Assembly: GCA_016763215.1 (NCBI GenBank)
Contig: JAESUF010000167.1
Span: forward strand, 1-6,944
Source of the DNA: Flavobacteriaceae bacterium
Lineage (GTDB): Bacteria; Bacteroidota; Bacteroidia; Flavobacteriales; Flavobacteriaceae
Direction of reading: 5' to 3'
Length of the DNA stretch: 6,944 nucleotides
Below the pieces are notes generated by a model, which saw only the letters and a list, made by a program, of their open reading frames with translations, did no database searches and was not told where the DNA came from. The position numbers and the translations under genes are program-made. Positions 1-6,271 of this stretch are shown here, piece after piece. Numbering within the stretch: the first letter of the stretch is position 1; each line of letters opens with the position of its first letter.

Positions 1-535
1 AATGGGCGGTTTTATGATTGCTGAAGTTGCTCGATTATTACACGAAAACAAAAAAGAATTACCTTTTGGTTTATACATCACCAATTCTGTTCAAGAAGAA
101 ATAGGATTGAGAGGTGCAGAAATGATTACACATACTATCAAACCAAACGTAGCTATTGTAACCGATGTTACTCATGACACTACGACTCCAATGATCGATC
201 AAAAGAAAGAAGGTGCAATTAAAAACGGCAAAGGCCCTGTTATTGCTTATGCTCCCGCAGTACAACAAAAATTACGCGATTTGATTACAGAAACTGCTGA
301 AGCGAATAAAATTCCTTTTCAACGTTCTGCCCTATCAAGAGCTACAGGAACAGATACTGATGCTTTTGCCTATAGTAATGGTGGAGTTGCCTCTGCTTTA
401 ATTTCTTTACCACTTCGATATATGCATACCACAGTAGAAATGGTTCATAGAGATGATGTGGAGAACGTGATTAAATTAATCTACGAAACATTATTAAAAA
501 TAAACAATGGAGATACATTCTCTTATTTTGATTAA
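1..535 (+). CDS. M42-family metallo-aminopeptidase, C-terminal half (5' end outside window)
   Basis: This is the 3' part of a cytosolic di-metal aminopeptidase of the M42 (glutamyl aminopeptidase/endoglucanase-like) family, which trims N-terminal residues from peptides. The first visible Met is internal: M42 proteins are usually about 350 residues, only 177 are seen here, and the MGGFMIAEVARLL stretch normally follows directly after the bridging metal-binding Asp, which lies off the window. Counting from that Met, visible family landmarks are VQEEIG (catalytic Glu32 and metal-binding Glu33), metal ligand Asp55 in VTDVTHD, the GTDTDAF signature at about 116-122, and the last metal-ligand His142 in RYMHTTVEM. 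No key residue in the visible half is missing. It lies 9 bases upstream of the aminotransferase gene and is probably cotranscribed with it. The family call is firm; the exact peptide preference cannot be read. Confidence 0.93.
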   Translation, partial: MGGFMIAEVARLLHENKKELPFGLYITNSVQEEIGLRGAEMITHTIKPNVAIVTDVTHDTTTPMIDQKKEGAIKNGKGPVIAYAPAVQQKLRDLITETAEANKIPFQRSALSRATGTDTDAFAYSNGGVASALISLPLRYMHTTVEMVHRDDVENVIKLIYETLLKINNGDTFSYFD

Positions 536-544
536 CCCAACACT

Positions 545-1699
545 ATGAGTTTACAGAATCAGCAAGATTTATTTGATATCCCTGAAGGGGTGCATTACTT
601 TAATATAGCCAGTCTTTCTCCATCTTTTAAATCCATTACAGATGTAGGAATCAAAGCTATTCGAGAGAAAAGTACTCCTTATGTAATTCCATCTTCAGAT
701 TTTTTTGACCCTGTAACGGAATTAAAAAAACTCTTTGTCGAGTTAGTTCACGCCAATGAGTACAACCGTATTGCTACAATTCCTTCTGTTTCTTACGGAA
801 TGGCAACTGTTGCAAACAATATAACGTTAAAAAGCTCTGATGAGATACTCATTATAGATGAACAGTTTCCTAGTAATTACTATATATGGAAAAAACTAGC
901 TGATACGTACAATGCAAAATTGAGCGTTATAAAGCAGCCAAAAGGTTCTAATTCTGTACAACAATGGAATCAAGATATTCTGAATAACATTAATGAGAAT
1001 ACTGCACTTGTAGCCATGGGGAATGTTCATTGGTCAAATGGAGTGTTGTTTGACTTGAAAACCATTCGAAAGAAAACAAAAGAATTTGACTCCTTATTGG
1101 TTATTGATGGAAGTCAATCTGTGGGAGCTCTTCCTTTTTCAGTAGAAGAGATACAACCCGACGCATTGGTTTGTGCTGGATACAAGTGGATGTTTGGACC
1201 TTACGGTTGTGGATATGCTTATTATGGTTCCTATTTTGACCAAGGAACTCCAATAGAAGAAAACTGGGCGAATCGATTGCATAGTGAAAATCTTGCTGGC
1301 TTAACAGAATATCAATCGCAATACAAACCTTTAGCCAACCGATACGGTGTTGGTGAAAGTGGAAGTTTTATTTATGTCAAAATGCAAATCGCTGCATTAA
1401 AACAAATTATTGAATGGACTCCAAATGCTATTCAAGAGTATTGTAAAAATATTTCCAAAGAAGCTGTTCGTCAATTAAAAGAACTTGGTTGCCTTATTGA
1501 GAATGATGAAAACAGAACGCATCATATGTTTGGAATTAAATTGCCAAAAAACACAGATGTAACCCTTCTCAAAGAAAAGTTCAAAGAAGAAAACGTTTTT
1601 GTTTCGTTTAGAGGAAACTATGTTCGGGTTTCATGCCATTTATACACTACAGAAAAAGACTTCGACATTCTTGTGCAATGTATTCAGTCAATTCTATAA
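545..1699 (+). CDS. Aminotransferase class V-fold PLP-dependent enzyme
   Basis: A complete 384-residue fold-type I PLP enzyme of the class-V (cysteine desulfurase/kynureninase-like) superfamily, predicted cytosolic with no signal peptide. The cofactor site is clear: Asp188 in VIDGSQSVGAL would hold the pyridine nitrogen, Gln191 follows, and Lys214 in CAGYKWMFGPYGCG is the Schiff-base lysine. VHWSNG at 161-166 matches the usual His-containing segment before it. The length is normal for the family. I see no convincing mobile catalytic Cys loop of a cysteine desulfurase, so NifS/SufS activity should not be assumed; the substrate is unknown. The ATG at 545 begins 9 bases after the M42 stop with no other start nearby, which suggests an operon. 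The stop codon runs straight into an intrinsic terminator. Confidence 0.92.
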   Translation: MSLQNQQDLFDIPEGVHYFNIASLSPSFKSITDVGIKAIREKSTPYVIPSSDFFDPVTELKKLFVELVHANEYNRIATIPSVSYGMATVANNITLKSSDEILIIDEQFPSNYYIWKKLADTYNAKLSVIKQPKGSNSVQQWNQDILNNINENTALVAMGNVHWSNGVLFDLKTIRKKTKEFDSLLVIDGSQSVGALPFSVEEIQPDALVCAGYKWMFGPYGCGYAYYGSYFDQGTPIEENWANRLHSENLAGLTEYQSQYKPLANRYGVGESGSFIYVKMQIAALKQIIEWTPNAIQEYCKNISKEAVRQLKELGCLIENDENRTHHMFGIKLPKNTDVTLLKEKFKEENVFVSFRGNYVRVSCHLYTTEKDFDILVQCIQSIL

Positions 1700-1729
1700 A
1701 AAAAGCTTTCTAACGAAAGCTTTTTTTTT
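1698..1729 (+). terminator. Intrinsic terminator of the M42-aminotransferase operon
   Basis: GCTTTC (1705-1710) and GAAAGC (1715-1720) form a stem around a TAAC loop. The stem is extended by an A7 tract (1698-1704) facing a T9 tract (1721-1729). The A-tract overlaps the TAA stop of the aminotransferase. The A/T tracts make it potentially bidirectional, but only the plus strand has a gene ending here. Confidence 0.88.
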
Positions 1730-1779
1730 GTGACATTCCTTTTTTTTTGTCGTCTTTACTAAAATCAACCTAAGACAAA

Positions 1780-3456
1780 ATGAAAAAACTAGCCTTCCTA
1801 TTATTAATTGTACTTGTTTCTTGTCAGGATACGAACGAAATTAAATACAAAGTTTCTCACCTTGTAAAGGATGGAACTCCTCTCCTACATATTAACATGC
1901 AATTTAAAGCCAATCCTAGTGGAGAAACAGTTCTCTTATTACAAGACAAGGCTTGGGGGGAAGAAAACCTATACAATGTATTAAGAGATTTAAGGTCTGA
2001 GCAAGCATCTGAAATTATCAAAGAAAGAGATAGTAATCGCATTGTTATTAAACATAAGAAAGGGATCGAAAAAATCCACCTTTCTTATAACATTCAGCAA
2101 GACACAAAAGGATGCCTAACGACTAAAGGCACCTATCGTCCTGTGATTCAGGAAACCTATTTTCATGTATTCTCTCATAATGTCTTTATGATTCCCGGAG
2201 ATTATGTTCCAGACGCGACGACCCCTTTTGATGTGATCATTGAATGGGTCGGGTTTGATGAAGACTTTAATTTAGTCAACAGCTTTGACACCAATAACAG
2301 AAAACAAAAAATTACTGATACCAACGAACATTATTTTCACAGTGCTATTTTTACTGGAGGAGATTACAGGCCTTATATTTTAGATATTAAAGGGAATAAA
2401 GCGGTGTTAGGGATCCGAGGAGATTGGGAAATATTCCAAGACTCAACACTAGTACATGTATTAGAAAAGACGTTGAATGTTCAACGAGAGTTTTGGAAAG
2501 ATCATTCTCAAAAATATTTTGCGGTAACAATGACTCCCACATATCAGGAAAGAGGGAGTAGTTTTCAAGGCAGCGGGTTAACAAATTCATTTGCAACTTC
2601 CGCAACGAACAATGAATATTTAGAACTTAAGGGCTTGGTTTATTTATTCAACCATGAATTACAACACAACTGGATTGGACTTTTGATTAAAAACGACAAT
2701 GAAGAAGAACAGTATTGGTTTAGTGAGGGGTTCACTGACTATTATACAATTAAAAACATTGCAAAAAATAAGATCTACAATCTAGATGAAAGTTATTTTA
2801 TTAATGAATTCAATCAAATGATTAAGGTTTTGTATACCTCTCCAGTTAAGGAAGCTCCAAATAAAGACATTAATTATGATAATTTTTGGACAAGCAGAGA
2901 TTACGAAAAACTTCCTTATCGAAGAGGCGCTTTGTTTGCCTTTTATCTTGACAATAAAATTAAGCAGGATTCTAACGGAGCTAAAAGCTTGGATGATTTA
3001 ATGTTAGAACTAAAAGAAGATGCACTAAAGAACCAGCAGAGAATTACACATTCTTATTTTATTTCCAAAGCCAACAAATACCTAAACGAAGACCTAAAAC
3101 CTTTCTTTGATTTACATATTGAAAGCGGAAAATTATACGATTTGGAATCTATATTTAAAGAGTTTGGTTATCAATTCAATCCAACATCCGAAGTTTATGA
3201 TCTTGGTTTTACTTTTTCTGAAGATAAAAAACAGGTTGCTGATATCGAAGAGGATTCCAATGCTTATAAAGCTGGTTTAAGAAAAGGAGATCAAATTACC
3301 GGAAGAAGTTATTATATAGGATACACAGATTACGAAGCTACTATTAAAATAAAAAAAGGAAAGAAGGAAGTTACTTACAAATTCTTTCCCACAAAATTAG
3401 CTGCAATTCCTACATTACTAAACAATCAAAACAACATAAAAACGTTATCTTTTTAG
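1780..3456 (+). CDS. M61-like zinc aminopeptidase lipoprotein with C-terminal PDZ-like region
   Basis: A 558-residue predicted membrane-anchored metallopeptidase of the gluzincin (M1/M61) group, closest in layout to M61 glycyl aminopeptidases. A short type II signal ends in LVSC, with the lipid-bearing Cys at residue 15. The N-terminal approximately 220 residues look like the beta-rich domain of this group. The zinc site is HELQH (His292, Glu293, His296) followed by NW, with the third ligand Glu316 in WFSEGFTDYY, the normal M61/M1 spacing. A helical domain follows, then a PDZ-like segment from about 470 to 540 (AYKAGLRKGDQI), as in M61 proteins. The ATG at 1780 is fixed by the signal peptide. 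The gene begins about 50 bases after a terminator, so it needs its own promoter, but no clear TAnnTTTG box is visible there. It is followed 14 bases later by the Nudix gene. Substrate and membrane side are inferred, not shown. Confidence 0.9.
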   Translation: MKKLAFLLLIVLVSCQDTNEIKYKVSHLVKDGTPLLHINMQFKANPSGETVLLLQDKAWGEENLYNVLRDLRSEQASEIIKERDSNRIVIKHKKGIEKIHLSYNIQQDTKGCLTTKGTYRPVIQETYFHVFSHNVFMIPGDYVPDATTPFDVIIEWVGFDEDFNLVNSFDTNNRKQKITDTNEHYFHSAIFTGGDYRPYILDIKGNKAVLGIRGDWEIFQDSTLVHVLEKTLNVQREFWKDHSQKYFAVTMTPTYQERGSSFQGSGLTNSFATSATNNEYLELKGLVYLFNHELQHNWIGLLIKNDNEEEQYWFSEGFTDYYTIKNIAKNKIYNLDESYFINEFNQMIKVLYTSPVKEAPNKDINYDNFWTSRDYEKLPYRRGALFAFYLDNKIKQDSNGAKSLDDLMLELKEDALKNQQRITHSYFISKANKYLNEDLKPFFDLHIESGKLYDLESIFKEFGYQFNPTSEVYDLGFTFSEDKKQVADIEEDSNAYKAGLRKGDQITGRSYYIGYTDYEATIKIKKGKKEVTYKFFPTKLAAIPTLLNNQNNIKTLSF

Positions 3457-3470
3457 TCTAAAAAAGAGAA

Positions 3471-4010
3471 ATGGATGAACTTATTGACATCTTAGATCTA
3501 ACGGGTAACTATTCTGGAAAAACAGCTTTAAAATCTGAAGCACATAAACACGGTTGGTTTTATGCTACTGTTCATATATGGATTTACACAAAAGACAGAC
3601 ACATCCTTCTTCAACAACGTGGAGCTACTAAAAAAACCTATCCAGGTCTTTGGGATGTTTCAGTAGCAGGACATATACATGCTGGAGAATCTATTATAAA
3701 TGGAGCATTACGTGAAATAGAAGAAGAAATAGGCTGGGAAGTTCAAGAAAAAGATTTACAAAAAATCGCTGTTCGAAAAGGCATGCGAAGTCACCCTAAT
3801 GGAATTCAAGATAATGAGTTCTATCATGTCTTTTTAGTTGAATTGACAACAGGATTAAAAAACTTAAAAAAACAAGTGGATGAAGTTGACGATTTGAAAT
3901 TATTTGATTTGAATGTATTAAAAAGCACCAATGAACAATTTCCAATGGTGCCTAATATTTCTGAATACTATCAGTTTATTTTAAAAAACATTCAAGCTAT
4001 TCTTCAGTAG
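3471..4010 (+). CDS. Nudix hydrolase, Idi/YfcD-like
   Basis: A 179-residue Nudix-fold protein. The Nudix box is complete, from Gly67 to Trp89 (G-x5-E-x7-REIEEE-x-G-hydrophobic), with metal-binding Glu82, Glu85 and Glu86. The preceding part, HGWFYATVHIWIY then LLQQRG and the Pro-Gly-Leu-Trp-Asp motif at 58-62, is the pattern shared by isopentenyl-diphosphate isomerase-like Nudix proteins and YfcD-type hydrolases. The family cleaves nucleoside diphosphates linked to another group, or isomerises isopentenyl diphosphate; the sequence does not decide between these. No signal peptide is seen, so it is cytosolic. It follows the peptidase gene by 14 bases and is probably in the same transcript. Its last 14 bases overlap the 3' end of the opposite-strand lipoprotein gene. 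Confidence 0.93.
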   Translation: MDELIDILDLTGNYSGKTALKSEAHKHGWFYATVHIWIYTKDRHILLQQRGATKKTYPGLWDVSVAGHIHAGESIINGALREIEEEIGWEVQEKDLQKIAVRKGMRSHPNGIQDNEFYHVFLVELTTGLKNLKKQVDEVDDLKLFDLNVLKSTNEQFPMVPNISEYYQFILKNIQAILQ

Positions 4011-4017
4011 CTTTTTT
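3994..4017 (+). terminator. Intrinsic terminator embedded in the convergent gene overlap
   Basis: AAGCTA (3994-3999) and TAGCTT (4008-4013) form a 6-bp stem around an 8-base loop, followed by a run of T to 4017. It contains the Nudix stop codon and sits inside the last codons of the minus-strand lipoprotein gene. The T-run is present only on the plus strand, so it should stop the peptidase-Nudix transcript. The stem is short, hence moderate confidence. Confidence 0.6.
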
Positions 4018-4746
4018 AAAGAATGAATCATCCAACGCTGTTTCGCTTATGATAGACAATGAAAACTCCGTTGCTGCCCCAGCGGGTTCTATTGGAGATC
4101 CATTATCCTCTTTTTTATACCAAGTAATCGATTTCGGCAATTTAAATCCATTAACACTCTCCCAATCATTGTATCGAATTAAATTGAATTTGTTGGATGC
4201 TTTTTTAGAGAAATAAGTAACCGTATATCCTAACCACTCCATTTGATAGGTCTCAGCATTGTAATAAATTACATAATTATCATCAGGTGAAGTCCCTTTC
4301 TCTGACGTAAATGAAATTTTAAATCCAGGGTACTCTTCACCTTTAAACACAAGTGGGGCTATTTTTTCATACAAAATTCCATCATCTGCTAAAACAAAAG
4401 GCATTGTATAGAAATAAAAATACAGGTTGTAATAAAAAGAAGGATTGCTTTTAAAAGCAGTAGAATCTTTTTGTGATAACCAAACCTCATCCCCATCATA
4501 ACCCAATGAATAGTTAGGAGCATTCACAACCCCTTTTCTTGACCAAAGGTCTGTTGTGTGAGCCTCTTCTCCTCTATTAAAAGATAATGTCTTCATCTTT
4601 CTCCATTGGTCAATCCCTCCATGCTTTTCAAATACTTTGGCAAGTTCTGATGGGAATTTCTCTTCTTTCTTCATTTCTTTTTTAGATTCTGTTTTGCAAG
4701 AAATAGATAGGAGAACAACTAAAAGTAGTATAGCTATTTTCTTCAT
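3997..4746 (-). CDS. DUF6503-like lipoprotein, about 250 residues
   Basis: A complete 249-residue predicted lipoprotein. The signal peptide ends in SISC, with Cys17 as anchor, followed by a charged Lys/Glu linker to about residue 30. The mature part begins with a FEKHGGIDQWRKMKTLSF segment, then mostly beta-strand, aromatic-rich sequence including FYYNLYFYFYTMPFVL and TYQMEWLGYTVTYFS. These match my recollection of the flavobacterial DUF6503 family, whose shape recalls LolA/LolB-like lipid-binding beta proteins; no catalytic motif is seen and the function is unknown. The signal peptide fixes the ATG at 4746. The gene is convergent with the Nudix gene, overlapping it by 14 bases. Its leader is about 60 bases from the minus-strand side of a terminator-like hairpin, so control by attenuation is possible but unproven. 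Confidence 0.85.
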   Translation of the reverse strand: MKKIAILLLVVLLSISCKTESKKEMKKEEKFPSELAKVFEKHGGIDQWRKMKTLSFNRGEEAHTTDLWSRKGVVNAPNYSLGYDGDEVWLSQKDSTAFKSNPSFYYNLYFYFYTMPFVLADDGILYEKIAPLVFKGEEYPGFKISFTSEKGTSPDDNYVIYYNAETYQMEWLGYTVTYFSKKASNKFNLIRYNDWESVNGFKLPKSITWYKKEDNGSPIEPAGAATEFSLSIISETALDDSFFKKATEE

Positions 4747-4803
4747 ACATTTTGGTTTTTAATAGTTAAAGGCTGTGTCGACTTTTTAATGAGAATCTTA
4801 CAA

Positions 4804-4834
4804 AAATAAAAAACGCCTCTAAACGAGACGTTTT
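4804..4834 (-). terminator. Terminator hairpin, minus-strand reading favoured
   Basis: On the minus strand ACGTCTC pairs with GAGGCGT around a GTTTA loop, with flanking A/T pairs, and is followed by TTTTTTATTTTT. The stem is continuous on the minus strand because its one irregular pair is U-G; the same position is a C-A mismatch on the plus strand. It ends a possible transcript coming from about 5060, and lies about 60 bases before the start of the minus-strand lipoprotein gene. Confidence 0.6.
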
Positions 4835-5064
4835 ATATTTTTGTATTGCTAGTCTAATGAATAGTAATACAAGGGAACTCTAAAGGTTAATTAAATAGGT
4901 GTAGATTTCTCTAAACCTAAACTTTTATCGTATAAACAGTATGTTTCAAACCTTTAGAAGCTCCGTTTCTTCTTATTTCATAATAAAAATTTCCCTCTAA
5001 TTCCAATAACTATACTACTGTTTACACCGAAACAATTTTTACATTAATTTCTGTTTCAAAAGTA
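4809..5064 (-). ncRNA. Candidate structured RNA (small RNA or leader of the minus-strand lipoprotein)
   Basis: No protein gene is convincing here, but pairing is dense. A perfect 10-bp stem joins 4879-4888 with 4949-4958. Inside it sit two hairpins: 4934-4938 with 4942-4946 (AAACA/TGTTT), and 4896-4905 with 4910-4919, nine pairs plus one mismatch. Read on the minus strand the second is capped by GAAA, a GNRA tetraloop. Together these make a closed multi-branch junction. A further 10-bp hairpin joins 4841-4850 with 4863-4872, and the terminator at 4804-4834 follows. A minus-strand box TACTTTTG lies at 5057-5064, but its nearest upstream TTG is at the wrong spacing. The loop and terminator favour the minus strand; the 4841-4872 hairpin (G-U only on plus) slightly favours the other. 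I do not recognise a known RNA family. Confidence 0.45.
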
Positions 5065-5084
5065 TTCTTCTAATTTGACAATGT

Positions 5085-5129
5085 AGTACTGCTGAGAGAT
5101 ACAAAAAGTACTCCCCAGCAATACTTTTT
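5085..5129 (+). terminator. Inverted repeat with T-run, possible terminator
   Basis: AGTACTGCTG (5085-5094) pairs with CAGCAATACT (5116-5125) at nine of ten positions, and five T residues follow on the plus strand. An alternative stem AAAAAGTA (5103-5110) with TACTTTTT (5122-5129) competes with it. If the structured RNA at 4841-4958 were read on the plus strand this could be its end; on the minus strand it would be a 5' hairpin. Orientation is uncertain. Confidence 0.35.
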
Positions 5130-5161
5130 AAGTATATTTTTATTTTTTTTATAAAACAGGT

Positions 5162-5169
5162 TATCTTTG
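5162..5169 (+). promoter_or_regulatory. Bacteroidetes -7 box (TATCTTTG) of mini-unit 1
   Basis: An exact TAnnTTTG match, followed by CACC. The expected upstream TTG is not visible; the region is T-rich instead. Transcription should start near 5174-5177, practically at the ATG of the small ORF, so its message would be leaderless or the ATG may be incidental. Confidence 0.6.
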
Positions 5170-5174
5170 CACCA

Positions 5175-5300
5175 ATGAAACAAGTAAGTATACATATACC
5201 ATCCAAACCACAAATTACACTGTGTCGAGCTTGCGGAACAAATGAATTTGTTCTTCAAAGAAGGCGTTGTATGTCTATTTTAGCAACAATTTTGCAATGA
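5175..5300 (+). CDS. Small ORF 1, 41 residues, Cys- and Arg-containing (unrecognised)
   Basis: A short ORF with ATG at 5175 and TGA at 5298-5300, placed exactly between a promoter box and a terminator. The peptide starts MKQVSIHIP, has a CRAC pair (Cys17, Cys20) and a QRRRC segment with Cys32, and ends in a short hydrophobic stretch. No family is recognised. The predicted transcription start coincides with the ATG, so it could be a leaderless peptide or simply open sequence inside a small RNA of about 180 nt. The DNA also contains an inverted repeat (5236-5243 with 5246-5253) and the tandem word ATTTTGCAA at 5289 and 5300, which speak for an RNA role. Coding status is uncertain. Confidence 0.35.
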   Translation: MKQVSIHIPSKPQITLCRACGTNEFVLQRRRCMSILATILQ

Positions 5301-5327
5301 TTTTGCAAGAAAAACACTGATACATAC

Positions 5328-5356
5328 AAGCGCCTTAGAGATATAGGCGTTTTTTT
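5328..5356 (+). terminator. Terminator of mini-unit 1
   Basis: CGCCT (5331-5335) pairs with AGGCG (5345-5349) around a 9-base loop. Outer A-T and G-T pairs can extend it, and a T7 tract follows at 5350-5356. An upstream AAGGCG copy in small ORF 1 (about 5260-5265) could pair with CGCCTT and compete with this stem. Confidence 0.8.
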
Positions 5357-5540
5357 GTGTTTAATTTTAAAAAACATGAGTTAATGTTCAACATATATGA
5401 ATTTAAGATTTGAGCCGTAAAAGACTAACAAGCAGACGGTTGTATTAAAATCTTCTTTCTAGAGAAATTCTGGACAGGAACCCCTATCCTTATATTTAAC
5501 TTAACTAACTCATTATCAATAAATTAAATTGATTTTTTAT
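5357..5540. other. Spacer between mini-units; one hairpin, no gene seen
   Basis: There is no credible ORF or promoter box on either strand. The only clear structure is an inverted repeat, 5472-5478 with 5483-5489. On the minus strand it has seven continuous pairs (one U-G) around a GGTT loop; the plus strand has a C-A mismatch. Confidence 0.5.
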
Positions 5541-5570
5541 TTGTTTTATTCAAAAAACCTCACATCTTTG
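5541..5570 (+). promoter_or_regulatory. Bacteroidetes-type promoter of mini-unit 2
   Basis: TTG (5541-5543), a 19-base spacer, then CATCTTTG (5563-5570). This differs from the TTG-N19-TAnnTTTG consensus at one position. The last bases and downstream CACC are the same as at mini-unit 1: ATCTTTGCACC at 5564-5574 and 5163-5173. The predicted start is near 5576. Confidence 0.7.
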
Positions 5571-5627
5571 CACCGCAGTTGACATAAGAAATTTTGTGCG
5601 ATTGTATTACTATTAAAATGAAATAAT

Positions 5628-5729
5628 ATGAAACCAAATTATTTACCTGTAAGTATCGAGCGTCAGTTTAACGGCTCAACTACTTACCAAATGAATAAGG
5701 ATGTCTATCGTAGGAAACGCAAAAGATGA
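5628..5729 (+). CDS. Small ORF 2, 33 residues, basic C-terminus (unrecognised)
   Basis: A 33-codon ORF with ATG at 5628 and TGA at 5727-5729, inside a transcript of about 215 nt predicted from the promoter at 5541-5570 to the terminator at 5764-5792. A leader of about 50 nt precedes it. The peptide starts MKPNYLPVSIERQF and ends VYRRKRKR, so it is strongly basic, as in ribosome- or RNA-binding peptides or Arg/Lys-sensing leader peptides. No downstream gene is positioned to be attenuated. Small ORF 1 also begins MK, shares VSI, and has an arginine run in its second half, and several DNA words are shared between the two units. No known family is recognised; a non-coding small RNA remains possible. 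Confidence 0.4.
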   Translation: MKPNYLPVSIERQFNGSTTYQMNKDVYRRKRKR

Positions 5730-5763
5730 ATGAAACAAATTTCATTTATTCAGTATACTATAG

Positions 5764-5792
5764 AAGGCACCTTGAAAAAGGTGCCTTTTTTT
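5764..5792 (+). terminator. Strong terminator of mini-unit 2
   Basis: AAGGCACCTT (5764-5773) and AAGGTGCCTT (5778-5787) form a perfect 10-bp stem capped by a GAAA tetraloop, with a T-run to 5792 (the last stem pairs use its first bases). This is a textbook intrinsic terminator on the plus strand. Confidence 0.9.
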
Positions 5793-6126
5793 ATGATATT
5801 TAACGAAAATGGCCTGAGAATATGATCAAAATATTTGCATAAACCATTTATTTTACGTATCTTAAGGGTACAAAATTAAGCTATGATACAAAAAAAAAAA
5901 TTGCGTAACCTAATTGAAAAAGAGCGTTTACTCACTGAATCACTTCAATCCCTAAAACATTGTTTTTATTTTAAAAAAGTGGAACTATCTTAGAATTGAA
6001 TTGATCAGCGTATTAAAAAAATTGCAAACGCTTCCTTATTCTAAACTGTAAAGAATTTCTTGAAACAGGCAACTCCAAAATAGGCCTTATATAGGAGTGT
6101 ATTCACCTGGTTCAAACCCAATCGAA
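5793..6126. other. Unassigned spacer with a 36-codon A11-tract ORF
   Basis: No gene here is secure. A 36-codon plus-strand ORF runs from ATG 5883 to TAG 5991-5993; codons 3-6 are a run of 11 A, followed by a helical, charged stretch (LRNLIEKERLLTESLQSLK). A second open frame shifted by one base continues as similar helical sequence to TAA 6049-6051, so a frameshifted gene of about 55 residues is conceivable. No promoter box was found in front of it. Near the end a weak stem joins ACTCC (6072-6076) with GGAGT (6094-6098). Gene remnant and plain spacer are equally possible. Confidence 0.3.
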
Positions 6127-6271
6127 TTCAACATTTGTTGAACTTGAAATAGGAATTCTATGGCTTGTCTGCAGCAAGTCGAACCTTGAAACGATCAAGG
6201 TAACATTTCATCGGTCGCTCCGATGTATAAACATCGAAAATCTTTCGATACAACAACCGCTGTATTTACGG
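6127..6271 (+). promoter_or_regulatory. Hairpin array upstream of the small lipoprotein gene (candidate structured leader)
   Basis: Five close hairpins lie in about 120 bases: TTCAAC/GTTGAA (6127-6142), GGCTTG/CAAGTC (6162-6180, one G-U), ACCTTGA/TCAAGGT (6183-6201), CATCGG/CCGATG (6209-6225) and ATCGAAA/TTTCGAT (6233-6249). A weaker CCG/CGG pair is at 6257-6271. Adjacent arms can also pair: CAAG 6175 with CTTG 6185, and CGATG 6221 with CATCG 6232, so alternative folds exist. A possible promoter, TG 6108-6109 with AACATTTG 6130-6137, would give a leader of about 165 nt to the ATG at 6310. The promoter is weak and the strand is inferred from the gene that follows. Confidence 0.45.

Noticed and set aside
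4801..4843. TATTTTTG boxes on both strands flanking the 4810-4834 hairpin (minus 4801-4808, plus 4836-4843)
   Set aside because: Neither has a TTG/TG at 17-23 bases upstream, and both arise from the T-runs of the terminator, so they are not called promoters.
5070..5258. 62-codon minus-strand ORF across the mini-unit 1 promoter
   Set aside because: It crosses a promoter box, an inverted repeat and the opposite-strand small ORF, and its Cys/Trp/Tyr-rich product has no recognisable feature.
5726..5803. A 25-codon ORF overlapping the stop of small ORF 2 (ATGA overlap)
   Set aside because: It reads straight through the strong terminator stem and T-run, so it is very unlikely to be translated.
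6101..6130. GGTTCAAACCC, similar to a tRNA or tmRNA T-arm
   Set aside because: The flanking bases do not form a 5-bp T stem and no acceptor or anticodon arm can be drawn.
6077..6142. Short frame reading IGVYSPGSNPIEF, reminiscent of the SPxxNPIE motif of DDE transposases
   Set aside because: Stops occur on both sides within about 25 codons, no other transposase motif or terminal inverted repeat is nearby, so it is probably chance.
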